The notes under the pieces are model-generated. The model worked only from the letters and a program-made list of their open reading frames with translations, had not been told where the DNA came from and ran no database searches. This document shows positions 8,894-16,874 of a stretch of DNA of 33,882 bases, piece after piece. Position 1 is the stretch's first letter; each line of letters starts with the position of its first letter. Source of the DNA: Candidatus Muproteobacteria bacterium RIFCSPHIGHO2_12_FULL_60_33 (GTDB lineage Bacteria; Pseudomonadota; Gammaproteobacteria; Acidiferrobacterales; Sulfurifustaceae); the NCBI GenBank assembly GCA_001785195.1, contig MFTB01000019.1, positions 1 through 33,882 of the forward strand. The letters are read 5' to 3'. Both the position numbers and the translations under genes were made by a program.

Positions 8894-9081
8894 GCAACCG
8901 CAGATGAACGCAGACAATTTTGCCGGGAGCGAAAATTGGACAGTGGATCGCAGCGACGCTGGCCCGAGCGCAAGCGAGGGCGAGCGCCAGGGACGGCGCG
9001 AGCATAAACGCAGATGAACAACGAAACTCTGCGCTCGGGCTTTATTGATCCGTGTTTATCTGTGTTCATCCGTGGTTCCCC
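8894..9081. repeat. Inverted-repeat module filling the lpd-sucB spacer
   Basis: The left arm (about 8894-8914, CAACCGCAGATGAACGCAGA) is inverted at 9058-9080, where the complement reads GGAACCACGGATGAACACAGA. A second unit lies at 9005-9017. Between them are a type A-like hairpin, GCGCC-AGGGAC-GGCGC (8984-8999), and a perfect 11-base inverted repeat, GCCCGAGCGCA (8962-8972) with its complement at 9030-9040. The spacer separates two genes of one operon, so it would be transcribed and could fold. No coding sequence is supported in it. Confidence 0.7.
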
Positions 9082-9087
9082 ATTTTT

Positions 9088-10401
9088 TTAAACTTCCAGC
9101 AGCAGTCGCGCCGGGTCTTCCAGCAGTTCCTTGATCATCACCAGGAACTGCACCGCCTCGCGCCCGTCCACCAGGCGATGATCGTAGGAGAGGGCCAGAT
9201 ACATCATGGGCCGGATCGCGACCTGGCCGTTTTCCGCCACCGGGCGGTCCTGGATTTTGTGCATGCCCAGGATCGCGCTCTGCGGCGGGTTCAGGATCGG
9301 GGTGGACAGGAGCGAGCCGAACACGCCGCCGTTGGTGATGGTGAAGGTCCCGCCGGTGATTTCCTCGAGCGTGAGCTGCGCGTTCTGCGCGCGCTCGCCG
9401 AAATCGCGGATGCGGGATTCGATCTCGGCCATGGTCAGGCGGTCGGCGTCGCGCAGCAGCGGCACCACGAGCCCGCGCGGCGAGCTGACCGCGATGCCGA
9501 TGTCGTAGAAGCCGTGATACACGACGTCGTCGCCGTCGATCGAGGCATTGATCTCGGGGAAATGCCGCAGCGCTTCCACCGTGGCCTTCACGAAGAACGA
9601 CATGAAACCGAGGCGCACCCCGTGCTCTTTTTCGAAGCGCTCGCGATGACGCGCGCGCAGCTCCATCACCGGCTGCATGTTGACCTCGTTGAAGGTCGTC
9701 AGGATCGCCGCCGTTTGCTGCGCCTCGACCAGCCGCTCGGCAATGCGCTTGCGCAAGCGCGTCATGGGCACGCGCTTCTCCACCCTTTGGTCCGCCAACG
9801 CGCCTTCCCCTATGACAGGACGAACGAGCGAAGCGAGTAGGGCTTCCGATTCGGCGCGCTTTTCTGTCCTCAATTCAGGTGGCGCCGCGGGCGCAGGGGC
9901 AGCCGGCTTCGGCATTGGCTTGGGCGCCACCGGCGCAGCCTCCATCGCGTCAATCTGTTGCAGCACGTCTTCCTTGAGGATGCGTCCACCCTTGCCGCTG
10001 CCCGGCACCTTGCGCGTATCCAGGCCATGCTCTTCCATCAGCCGTTTCGCGGCGGGCATGACGGCCGCCTTGGGCGCGGGCTCCGCGGTTGCCGGTTTGG
10101 AAGGAGCAGCCGCGCCCGTCGCGGCCTTGTCCATCCTTAGGTCCGCAGACGCGCCATCCCTGGCGCGCTTCTCAAGCCGGCCCAATACTTCACCTGACTT
10201 CACGGTCGCTCCGACCGGGGCCATGATCTCGGCGAGCACCCCGTCAGCGGGCGCCGGAACCTCGAAGACAATCTTGTCGGTTTCGATCTCGGCCAGCAGT
10301 TCATCGCGTGTAACTTTTTCGCCCGGCTGCTTGTGCCAGGTGAGGATCGTGCCTTCGGTGACCGATTCCGGAAAAACCGGGACCGTGATGTCAGTGGCCA
10401 T
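9088..10401 (-). CDS. sucB: Dihydrolipoyllysine succinyltransferase (E2 of 2-oxoglutarate dehydrogenase)
   Basis: This is the E2 core of the TCA-cycle 2-oxoglutarate dehydrogenase, transferring succinyl from lipoate to CoA. Domains in order are a lipoyl domain (about 3-76) with lipoylated K43 in ETDKIVFEV, a peripheral subunit-binding domain ([18 protein letters not shown]...GGRILKEDV), an Ala/Pro linker, and the catalytic domain from [14 protein letters not shown] to [13 protein letters not shown] with the HxxxD active site. At 437 residues it exceeds the E. coli protein (about 405). Two repeat insertions account for this: residues 77-92 directly after the lipoyl domain and residues 180-209 just before VPMTRLRKR. 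Both lie in flexible linkers, where extra length is tolerable. The ribosome site is GGGAG upstream of the ATG. The gene follows sucA by 18 bases. Confidence 0.97.
   Translation of the reverse strand: MATDITVPVFPESVTEGTILTWHKQPGEKVTRDELLAEIETDKIVFEVPAPADGVLAEIMAPVGATVKSGEVLGRLEKRARDGASADLRMDKAATGAAAPSKPATAEPAPKAAVMPAAKRLMEEHGLDTRKVPGSGKGGRILKEDVLQQIDAMEAAPVAPKPMPKPAAPAPAAPPELRTEKRAESEALLASLVRPVIGEGALADQRVEKRVPMTRLRKRIAERLVEAQQTAAILTTFNEVNMQPVMELRARHRERFEKEHGVRLGFMSFFVKATVEALRHFPEINASIDGDDVVYHGFYDIGIAVSSPRGLVVPLLRDADRLTMAEIESRIRDFGERAQNAQLTLEEITGGTFTITNGGVFGSLLSTPILNPPQSAILGMHKIQDRPVAENGQVAIRPMMYLALSYDHRLVDGREAVQFLVMIKELLEDPARLLLEV
9775..9864 (-). repeat. Expanded type A repeat inside sucB, with flanking direct repeats
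   Basis: This 90-base segment has the same ends as the 48-base element but holds 48 bases between the arms CGCGCC (9799-9804) and GGCGCG (9853-9858) instead of six, exactly 14 codons more. CGCGCTTCTC (9771-9780) and CGCGCTTTTC (9855-9864) form a direct repeat matching 9 of 10. The protein correspondingly reads TEKRA...VEKRV, duplicating the EKR that precedes VPMTRLRKR in E. coli SucB. This looks like an insertion with target duplication or template switching. Confidence 0.75.
9812..9846 (-). repeat. 35-nt repeat (type C) nested in the sucB insertion
   Basis: On the minus strand this begins GAAGCCCTACTCGCTTCGCT and ends GTCCTGTCAT. It matches 18050-18084 (plus strand, just after rnd) at 33 of 35 positions. 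It lies in the loop of the expanded type A element and is translated as part of the SucB linker. Confidence 0.8.
10126..10173 (-). repeat. In-frame 48-nt hairpin repeat (type A) in sucB after the lipoyl domain
   Basis: The arms CGCGCC (10150-10155) and GGCGCG (10162-10167) flank a six-base loop reading AGGGAT on the coding strand. The segment is 39/48 identical to the copy in lpd and encodes residues 77-92. It starts GAGAAG and ends GACAAG, so its ends resemble a short direct repeat. Confidence 0.75.
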
Positions 10402-10419
10402 GGCGTGCTCCCTGCGCCA

Positions 10420-13284
10420 TCATGTAATCGGCCCCAGCGCCTCATCGAGCAAGGCATGCAGCTGGGCGATATGAAGCTGATAGCTGCCCACGGCCGGGGC
10501 GGCCGAGGTCGGACGGCCGGTGTATTCGAGCGTCGCGCCCGGCGGGAGCGTGCGCCACAGGCGATGCTGGGTCTGGTACCAGACGCCCTGGTTGCGCGGC
10601 TCCTCCTGGCACCAGATGAAACGGCGCGCGGCGGGATAGCGCTGAAATGCCTGCTTCAACTCCTCCTCGGGAAACGGGTAAAGCTGTTCGATACGCAGTA
10701 TCGCGACGTCGCGTCGCCCGCGCGCCTGGCGTCGCTCGGCCAGATCATAATAGACCTTGCCGCTGCAAAGGACGACCTCCTTCACGGCGGCGTCCTCGAG
10801 CGCCTCGGTCTCGAACAGCACCGGGCGGAAACGGCCTTGGGACAAATCCTCCAGGCTGCTCACCGAGGACTGGTGACGTAGCATACTTTTCGGCGTCATG
10901 ACCACGAGCGGCTTGCGGCACAGCCAGCGCATCTGGCGCCGTAGCAGATGAAAAAACTGCGCCGGCGTGGTCGGCACGCACACGAACATGTTCTGCTGGG
11001 CGCACAGCTGTAAATAACGCTCTAGCCGTCCCGAGGAGTGCTCCGGTCCCTGGCCGTCATAACCGTGCGGCAGGAACAGCGCGAGTCCGCACAGGCGTTT
11101 CCATTTCTGTTCGCCCGAACAGATGAACTGGTCGATCACCACCTGCGCGATGTTGGCGAAATCGCCGAACTGCGCCTCCCAGATGGTGAGCGTCTTGGGG
11201 TCGGCGGTGGCGTATCCGTACTCGAAGGCCAGCACGGCCTCCTCCGAAAGCAGTGAATTGATGATGAGAAAATTCGGTTGTCCGTCGTAAAGATTGCGCA
11301 GCGGCACGTAGGCCGTGCCGTCCTTCTGGTTGGTCACCACCGCGTGGCGGTGAAAGAACGTGCCGCGCCCGGAATCCTGGCCGGACAGCCGCACCCCGTA
11401 ACCGTCCTGCAGCAGGCTGGCGTAAGCAAGGTTCTCAGCGAAACCCCAGTCGAGCGGCAGGGCGCCGGCCGCCATCTTGCGCCGCGCCTCGTAAATCTTG
11501 ACGACCTGCGGATGCAGCTCCAGGCCCTCCGGAACGTGCAGCATGCGCTCGGTCAGGGCGCGGACCGTCTCGAGGTTCACGCGTGTCTCGGTCGCGGGAT
11601 CGCAGGGGCCGCTCACATAGGGGTTCCAGTCCGCGCCGTAGGCATACTCGGATTTTTCCCTGGCCAGGAGATGCGGCGCGACATTGACGCCGGACTCGAG
11701 CCGCTGCTGATAATCCCGCAACATGCCGGTGGCTGCGTCCGCGCTGACGAGTTCCGCCTGCGCCAGCCGCTGCGCATAGAGCGCGCGCGCGGTCGGCAGC
11801 TCGTGGATGCGCTGGTACATGAGCGGCTGCGTCACCGTCGGTTCATCGGCCTCGGAATGGCCATGGCGGCGGTAACAATAGAGATCGATGATCACATCCT
11901 TGTGAAAGGTCATGCGGTAGTCGAGGGCGATCTGCGTGGCGAACAACACCGCCTCGGGATCGTCGCCGTTGACGTGGAAGATCGGCGCGCCGACCGCCTT
12001 GGCGATGTCGGTGCAGTAGAACGTGGAGCGCGCGTCCTGCTGCAGGCTCGTCGTGAAGCCGATCTGGTTGTTGATCACGATGTGCACCGTGCCCTTGGTG
12101 GCGTAGCCGCGCGACTGCGACATGCTGAAAGTCTCCATCACCACGCCCTGGCCCGCGAACGCGGCGTCGCCGTGGATCACCACGGGCAGCACGCGATTGC
12201 CGCGGCTGTCGCGGCGGCGCTCCTGGCGCGCGCGCACCGAGCCCTGCACCACCGGCCCGACGATTTCAAGATGCGAGGGATTGAAGGCCAGCGCCACGTG
12301 CACCGCGCCGCCCTCGGTGCCGATGTCGGAGGAGTAACCCAGGTGGTATTTCACGTCGCCGGTGCCGCCGTTCGATGGCGTCTTGCCCTCGAACTCGCGG
12401 AACAATACGGCCGGGCTTTTGCCGAGAATATTGACCAGCACGTTGAGTCGCCCGCGGTGCGCCATGCCGATGACCACCTCTTTCGTTCCGTGCGCGCCGG
12501 AGCGCTGAATCAGTTCGTCCAGCAGGGGGATCAGGCTTTCGGCGCCTTCCAGTGAAAAGCGCTTCTGTCCCACGTATTTCGTGTGCAGGTAGTGCTCGAT
12601 GCCCTCGGCCGCGGTCAGCCGTTCGAGCAGGTTGCGCTTTGTCTCGGGCGGATAGGCCGGCACGCCGTGCACGCTTTCGATGCTGCTTTGCAGCCAGCGC
12701 TTTTCCGCGGTGTCGGTGATGTGCATGTACTCGGCGCCGATGGTGCCGCCGTAGGTGGCGCGCAACAGCGCCAGAATCTCGCGCAGCGTGGCCTGGCGCG
12801 GCCCCACCAGCGAGCCGGTCTCGAACACCGCGTCGAGGTCGGTATCGGTGAGCCCGTGGTAACGCAAGTCGAGTTCCGGGATGGCCGGCGCCTCCCGCAA
12901 CCCGAGTGGATCGAGCCGCGCCGTCTGATGCGCGCGATAGCGGAAGGCGTTGATCAGCTGCAGTACCTTGACCTGCTTGTGCGCGGATTCGACCGGCGCC
13001 GCGCGACTGTCTTCACGGGGCGCGGCGGCGGGGCGGGATCGATGCGCGAGCCGGCGGAATTCCTCGCGGACCGCGGAGTGAGAGACATCCCGTTCCACAC
13101 CATCGACACGCGGCAGGCTCTCGAAGTAGCTGCGCCAGGCGGAAGGCACGGAGGCGGGATCGCGCAGAAACTGCTCGTAGAGGTCCTCGAGATACGCGGC
13201 ATTGCCGTCCGCCAGCGTCGAGGAGCGCCAGCGGGCGCTCAGGCTTTGCTCCTTGGTGGTGATGCTCGTCTGCTTTCTATCCAT
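10420..13284 (-). CDS. sucA: 2-oxoglutarate dehydrogenase E1 component
   Basis: This thiamine-diphosphate-dependent E1 decarboxylates 2-oxoglutarate and succinylates the lipoyl group of SucB. At 954 residues it is near the usual 930-950. The N-terminal segment LEDLYEQFLRDPASVPSAWRSYF is the E2-docking region. Later come GMAHRGRLNVLVNILGK, the GDAAFAGQGVVMETFSMSQ region associated with cofactor and substrate binding, and the C-terminal transketolase-like part (EAQFGDFANIAQVVIDQFI). The ATG at 13284 fits the family N-terminus; no strong ribosome site is visible. It is the first gene of the sucA-sucB-lpd-DUF3147 run. The 170 bases upstream lack an obvious promoter by eye. Confidence 0.97.
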   Translation of the reverse strand: MDRKQTSITTKEQSLSARWRSSTLADGNAAYLEDLYEQFLRDPASVPSAWRSYFESLPRVDGVERDVSHSAVREEFRRLAHRSRPAAAPREDSRAAPVESAHKQVKVLQLINAFRYRAHQTARLDPLGLREAPAIPELDLRYHGLTDTDLDAVFETGSLVGPRQATLREILALLRATYGGTIGAEYMHITDTAEKRWLQSSIESVHGVPAYPPETKRNLLERLTAAEGIEHYLHTKYVGQKRFSLEGAESLIPLLDELIQRSGAHGTKEVVIGMAHRGRLNVLVNILGKSPAVLFREFEGKTPSNGGTGDVKYHLGYSSDIGTEGGAVHVALAFNPSHLEIVGPVVQGSVRARQERRRDSRGNRVLPVVIHGDAAFAGQGVVMETFSMSQSRGYATKGTVHIVINNQIGFTTSLQQDARSTFYCTDIAKAVGAPIFHVNGDDPEAVLFATQIALDYRMTFHKDVIIDLYCYRRHGHSEADEPTVTQPLMYQRIHELPTARALYAQRLAQAELVSADAATGMLRDYQQRLESGVNVAPHLLAREKSEYAYGADWNPYVSGPCDPATETRVNLETVRALTERMLHVPEGLELHPQVVKIYEARRKMAAGALPLDWGFAENLAYASLLQDGYGVRLSGQDSGRGTFFHRHAVVTNQKDGTAYVPLRNLYDGQPNFLIINSLLSEEAVLAFEYGYATADPKTLTIWEAQFGDFANIAQVVIDQFICSGEQKWKRLCGLALFLPHGYDGQGPEHSSGRLERYLQLCAQQNMFVCVPTTPAQFFHLLRRQMRWLCRKPLVVMTPKSMLRHQSSVSSLEDLSQGRFRPVLFETEALEDAAVKEVVLCSGKVYYDLAERRQARGRRDVAILRIEQLYPFPEEELKQAFQRYPAARRFIWCQEEPRNQGVWYQTQHRLWRTLPPGATLEYTGRPTSAAPAVGSYQLHIAQLHALLDEALGPIT

Positions 13285-13381
13285 GACAGCGTGAAATCGC
13301 CGGGATACCGGGGTGTGGGCGGTGCACCACTACACACCAGCTTAGCAGGTCTGTGCCTCCCGCCTGCGCCGCCACAGGACG

Positions 13382-13439
13382 CGTAGCGTGCCGCATGGCT
13401 TGAATCCCGCTACGGCGGGGAAACCTGCCGGACTTCCCC
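13382..13439 (-). other. Two adjacent hairpins between dsbA and sucA
   Basis: CGTAGCG (13382-13388) pairs with CGCTACG (13408-13414), and GGGGAA (13417-13422) pairs with TTCCCC (13434-13439). Both lie downstream of dsbA and upstream of sucA. Neither is followed by a T-run on the minus strand, so they are not classical terminators. They may be processing or attenuation structures, or another small repeat. Confidence 0.3.
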
Positions 13440-13454
13440 GATGTCATGAAGCCA

Positions 13455-14096
13455 TCACTTTTTTACAGGTTTTTTCTTGCGTTCCTTGGCGGCCTTGCCG
13501 ATCAGGTCATCCAACAGCTTTAACATGGCCCCCTCGCCGCCGGCCATGGCGGCGGTGGTCAGGTACTTGCCGTCCACCACCATCGCGGGGACGGAGTTGA
13601 TATTCAGGTCCTGGTTGAGCTGCTTGGCCTTCTCCAGCTTCAGGCGCACACCGAAGGAATTGAAGGCCTCCCCGAATTTCTTGCGATCCACGCCCTGGCT
13701 CGCCGCAAAACCGGTGATGGCCTTTTCATCATTGAACGCCCCCGGCTGCTCCTGCACGGCCTTGAAAAAAGCCATGTGGACTTTTTCCAGCACGCCCAGG
13801 GCCTCGAAGGCGTAATAGGCCTGAGCGTGCGTCATCCAGCGCGGGGCGGTGCCGGGGGTGCGCACGAATTGCGCGTTCGCAGGCATTTTTTTCTGCCAGC
13901 TCGCCAGCGCCGGTTCCAGCACGTAGCAATGCGGACAGCCATACCAGAAAAATTCCCGCACCTCGATGTTGTCACCGGTTTCGACCGGCGCCGGAAAGGG
14001 CAAGACCATGTAGTGCCGTCCCTCCTCGAAACCGGCGTGAGCCAGTCCCGGAAGCAGAAACAGAGTCATCAAGCAGCCGCCTAAAAATCGTTTCAT
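13455..14096 (-). CDS. dsbA: Periplasmic thiol:disulfide oxidoreductase DsbA
   Basis: This introduces disulfide bonds into exported proteins. It has 213 residues with a signal peptide (MKRFLGGCLMTLFLLPGLAHA, cleavage after AHA). The thioredoxin fold carries the active-site CPHC in FFWYGCPHCYVLEP, and the cis-proline loop NSVPAMVVDGKY lies near the C-terminus, as in gammaproteobacterial DsbA. The tail is unusually basic (KERKKKPVKK). The ATG is preceded by GGAG with good spacing. It stands alone between mpl (178-base gap) and the suc operon. Residues are all conserved, so it should be functional and be reoxidised by a DsbB encoded elsewhere. Confidence 0.96.
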   Translation of the reverse strand: MKRFLGGCLMTLFLLPGLAHAGFEEGRHYMVLPFPAPVETGDNIEVREFFWYGCPHCYVLEPALASWQKKMPANAQFVRTPGTAPRWMTHAQAYYAFEALGVLEKVHMAFFKAVQEQPGAFNDEKAITGFAASQGVDRKKFGEAFNSFGVRLKLEKAKQLNQDLNINSVPAMVVDGKYLTTAAMAGGEGAMLKLLDDLIGKAAKERKKKPVKK

Positions 14097-14274
14097 TTAT
14101 GGTTCTCCGAAGAATCGTTGGGTGAGGGTAAAAAAACCGGCCAGGCTATGCAACTAGCGCCCAGTGCCCGAGGCGAACGCTCTTTCGGCAATGGGCGCAG
14201 TAGCCGCAATGAGCCATGTTTCTATGAGCGCCACTGCTGCCGTCTCCGAAATGCTGCGTCACGGGATCCGGCGG

Positions 14275-15684
14275 CTAGCGCTTCTGCAAATGCTCGAGCA
14301 GTCGGGCATGGATGTTACCGAAACCGCCGTTGCTCATGACCAATATATGATCATCCGGGCGCGCCTCGCGCGACAAGGTCTCGATGATTTCTTCCACCGT
14401 CGGATACGCCTGCCCGCGGCCTTGCAGCGCGTTCGTGACCCGCTCCAGGTTCCAGTTGAGGTCGGCGGGCCTGAGCATCCACACCTTGTCGGCGCACGCC
14501 AGCGAGCCGGCCAGCGTGTCGCGGTGCACACCCATGCGCATGGTGTGGGAGCGCAATTCCAGCACCGCCAGGATGCGCGCGTTGCCGACCCGGGCGCGCA
14601 AGGCCTCCAGCGTCGCCGTGATCGCGGTGGGGTGATGCGCAAAGTCGTCGTACACCGTGATGCCGCGCACCGCGCCACGCACCTCGAGCCGGCGCTTGAC
14701 GTTGCGGAATTTCGCCAGCGCCGCCAGCGCGGTCTTGACCGGCACCCCGGCATGACGCGCGGCCGCGATCGCCGCCAGGGCATTGGCCATGTTGTGGCTC
14801 CCCAGCAAGCCCCACGACACTTCGCCCTGATCCTGTTTTTTAAACAGTACCTGGAAACGGCTGGCCTCGGGATTGCGCGCAACAGCCTCCCACCCGTCCC
14901 CCGCCCCGACATGCTCGACGGGAGTCCAGCGGCCCATGGCTAGCACGTTGGACAGATTCTCGTCCTTGGCATTCACCACCAGCAGCCCTGACCCCGGCAC
15001 GGTGCGGACAAAATGATGAAACTGGAGGGCGATCGCGGCGAGGTCGGGAAAAATATCCGCGTGATCGAATTCCAGGTTGTTCAGGATGGCGGTGCGTGGG
15101 CGATAGTGAACGAATTTCGAGCGCTTGTCGAAAAAGGCGGTGTCATATTCGTCGGCCTCGATGACGAAGAAGGGTTCCTTGCCCAGGCGCGCCGAAACGC
15201 CGAAATTCTCCGGCACGCCGCCGATCAGAAAACCCGGTTTGAGTTTGGCGTGCTCCAGAATCCAGGCCAGCATGCTGGCCGTGCTGGTCTTGCCGTGCGT
15301 GCCCGCGACCGCCAGTACCCAGCGGCCGTGGTCGCTCGCGGTATCCTGCCTCCCGCGACACTTGTGCGTCCCTGCACATCGTAAAATATTCTCCCCGATC
15401 CATTGCGCACCGGAGGTGTAGCGGATTCCGCGCTCAAGCACCGCTTCCACCAGCGCGTTGCCGCGTGACAGCGCGTTGCCGATGATCACGAGGTCGGGCC
15501 TGGCACTGTCGAGATGCGCCGCGACGTAACCTTCCATCAACCGGATACCCTGGGCCTCGAGCTGCGTGCTCATGGGCGGATAAACCTTGGCATCCGAGCC
15601 GCTCACGTCGTGACCGAGATCGCGCGCGAGCAGCGCCACACCGCCCATGAAGGTTCCCCCGATACCGAGAATATGAATACGCAT
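14275..15684 (-). CDS. mpl: UDP-N-acetylmuramate:tripeptide ligase Mpl
   Basis: This recycles peptidoglycan by joining UDP-MurNAc to L-Ala-gamma-D-Glu-meso-DAP released from old wall. It is a Mur-ligase: N-terminal HILGIGGTFMGGVALLARDLGHDVSGSD, ATP-binding AVAGTHGKTSTASM, FFVIEADEYDTAFFDKRSKF, NNLEFDHADIF, and YDDFAHHPTAI in the C-terminal domain. The start ATG overlaps the stop of the upstream membrane-protein gene by one base (TGATG). At 469 residues it is slightly longer than the E. coli enzyme. The excess is about 18 residues (CAGTHKCRGRQDTASDHG) inserted between the conserved LR and RWVLAVAGTHGKT, i.e. just before the P-loop, and it coincides with a repeat shared with mltA. Confidence 0.96.
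   Translation of the reverse strand: MRIHILGIGGTFMGGVALLARDLGHDVSGSDAKVYPPMSTQLEAQGIRLMEGYVAAHLDSARPDLVIIGNALSRGNALVEAVLERGIRYTSGAQWIGENILRCAGTHKCRGRQDTASDHGRWVLAVAGTHGKTSTASMLAWILEHAKLKPGFLIGGVPENFGVSARLGKEPFFVIEADEYDTAFFDKRSKFVHYRPRTAILNNLEFDHADIFPDLAAIALQFHHFVRTVPGSGLLVVNAKDENLSNVLAMGRWTPVEHVGAGDGWEAVARNPEASRFQVLFKKQDQGEVSWGLLGSHNMANALAAIAAARHAGVPVKTALAALAKFRNVKRRLEVRGAVRGITVYDDFAHHPTAITATLEALRARVGNARILAVLELRSHTMRMGVHRDTLAGSLACADKVWMLRPADLNWNLERVTNALQGRGQAYPTVEEIIETLSREARPDDHILVMSNGGFGNIHARLLEHLQKR
15330..15381 (-). repeat. In-frame 52-nt repeat (type B) inside mpl
   Basis: On the coding strand it runs CGATGTGCAGGGACGCAC, then AAGTGTCGCGGG, and ends GAGCGACC. The 16-base core GCACAAGTGTCGCGGG is identical to 19384-19399 in mltA, and the flanks align with small indels. 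The part GTGC-AGGGAC-GCAC is a hairpin with the same kind of loop as the type A element. It encodes about residues 102-119 of Mpl. Confidence 0.78.
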
Positions 15685-16181
15685 CAGTTCGTAGCCGGAA
15701 CAGGATTCATGAAAAGACCGGTCACGCCCATTGAGAGGATCAAATATAAAAGGCTCGCGGCCACGCCGGCCGCCAGGGTAATAGACAGGGCGTGCCGCCA
15801 TACGTGCCCGAACACCAGCGTATACCACACGAGAAAAGGTGCCCAGACCCATGCCGGGGGTAACCACTCCCGGGTCAGTCCGGAGGTCGCCCAGGCCAGC
15901 AACGAAAGCAGGGCACCACAGCCGGCCAGCGCGGTGAGTGTCTGGGTCACGCGATTTTCCAGTTGGCGCCACGGCAGCACCAAGTGTGTCACGGCAGCGA
16001 GCAGCAGCGTGTCCACCGCGGCCGCCAGAACGGCATTTTCAAAAGTGAGAACATCGAGCACGCCGAGCACGCCGGCCGCCGCGTAGGCGGCGAGCGCCGC
16101 GAGCATCCCGAGGCGGGATGCCGGCAGGTCCTGGGGGCTGGCGCGCAGCAGGCAGATATTGAGCAGTATTCTCAGCGGCAC
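15684..16181 (-). CDS. Hypothetical multi-pass membrane protein
   Basis: This has about 165 residues with four or five hydrophobic helices (roughly LGMLAALAAYAAAGVLGVLDVL, AVLAAAVDTLLLAAVTHLVLP, LTALAGCGALLSLLAWATS, VWAPFLVWYTLVFGHVWRHAL and LAAGVAASLLYLILSMGVTGLF). I do not recognise a family; the architecture is loosely Yip1-like, but no motif proves it. The GTG at 16181 was chosen because GGGA lies six bases upstream; a TTG at 16214 would add 11 polar residues. Its stop overlaps the mpl start, so the two are co-translated and a wall- or envelope-related role is possible by context only. Confidence 0.75.
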   Translation of the reverse strand: MPLRILLNICLLRASPQDLPASRLGMLAALAAYAAAGVLGVLDVLTFENAVLAAAVDTLLLAAVTHLVLPWRQLENRVTQTLTALAGCGALLSLLAWATSGLTREWLPPAWVWAPFLVWYTLVFGHVWRHALSITLAAGVAASLLYLILSMGVTGLFMNPVPATN

Positions 16182-16234
16182 GGTCCGTCCCGTAGTTGTT
16201 TGAAGTTGTCTCAAAAACGCTTCAACAAGAATTT

Positions 16235-16317
16235 GGAACCACAGATGAACACGGATTCACACAGATACCCGATCATTTCCTCTTAATCTGCGTTCATCTG
16301 TGTTTATCTGTGGTTTC
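16235..16317. repeat. Intergenic inverted repeat of CAGATGAACAC-type units
   Basis: The left arm (16237-16266) begins AACCACAGATGAACACGGAT. The right arm (16285-16316) ends CATCTGTGTTTATCTGTGGT, its inverse. Units recur every 10-12 bases. The same unit type occurs at 8894-9081 and 21203-21281. It lies between two minus-strand genes, with no coding potential seen in the gap 16215-16339. Confidence 0.75.
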
Positions 16318-16339
16318 ACAAAAATTTTGGGGATAACTT

Positions 16340-16795
16340 CTAGTTGTCGCCCGTGACACGGGCGATGAGCCAGCGGCCTTGATCGTCTTTCTCGATCCGG
16401 ACCAGGAACCGGACCTCACCGGTCATGGGTGTCCCTGGCTGCAGATAGGTGACGCGGATGGTGACAGTGCGTCGCGCGTCATCCGCCCGCCGGGTTTCGC
16501 CTGGCACGAACTTCAGCGACACGCCCTGGGCCTGCCTGGCGCGCAGGAAATCCACACCGACACGGGCGGAGAGATCATCGATCAGCGCTTCGGGATCTTG
16601 TTCCGGTGCAAGATTGGCGATGTCGCGCAGCGGTTGGGTCTCCGCCGGGGCCGTCACCAGGGCCTCGATGAAATCCCGGGCACGACCTTCCGGGGTGCCC
16701 CAGAGCGGCTCGCACGCTGTCAGCGCCGACACCAGCCATATCCCGGCGATCCATGTTGTATTCCGCTTGCCCGTTTCCTGCCCACGCCGGTTCAT
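16340..16795 (-). CDS. Hypothetical lipoprotein
   Basis: This is a 151-residue protein with a basic N-terminus, a hydrophobic stretch WIAGIWLVSALTAC and a lipobox (LTAC), so it is expected to be lipidated and membrane anchored. The mature part includes an early segment EGRARDFIEALVTAPAET and a C-terminal beta-rich half (RRTVTIRVTYL, GEVRFLVRIEKDDQGRWLIARV) reminiscent of small NTF2-like or DUF-type lipoproteins, but I cannot assign a family. It is divergent from rnd with about 60 bases between, and separated from the membrane gene downstream by a repeat. The function is unknown. Confidence 0.8.
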   Translation of the reverse strand: MNRRGQETGKRNTTWIAGIWLVSALTACEPLWGTPEGRARDFIEALVTAPAETQPLRDIANLAPEQDPEALIDDLSARVGVDFLRARQAQGVSLKFVPGETRRADDARRTVTIRVTYLQPGTPMTGEVRFLVRIEKDDQGRWLIARVTGDN

Positions 16796-16874
16796 TGCCT
16801 AATGATAAACCAAAAGCGGAACCCCCGAGCCGCAGTTGGGCCGGGCGCGGGAAATGCATACACTGGCATTCTCT

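Noticed and set aside
8883-9005. N-terminal extension of Lpd upstream of 8882.
   Set aside because: The extension translates repeat DNA, and MAERYDLVVIGAGPAG is the normal family start.
13382-13414. Rho-independent terminator after dsbA.
   Set aside because: The stem is convincing but there is no T-run on the minus strand after it; kept only as an unassigned hairpin.
15685-15972. N-terminal extension of Mpl upstream of 15684.
   Set aside because: It runs antisense-frame through the upstream membrane gene; MRIHILGIGGTFMGG is the standard start and overlaps that gene's stop.
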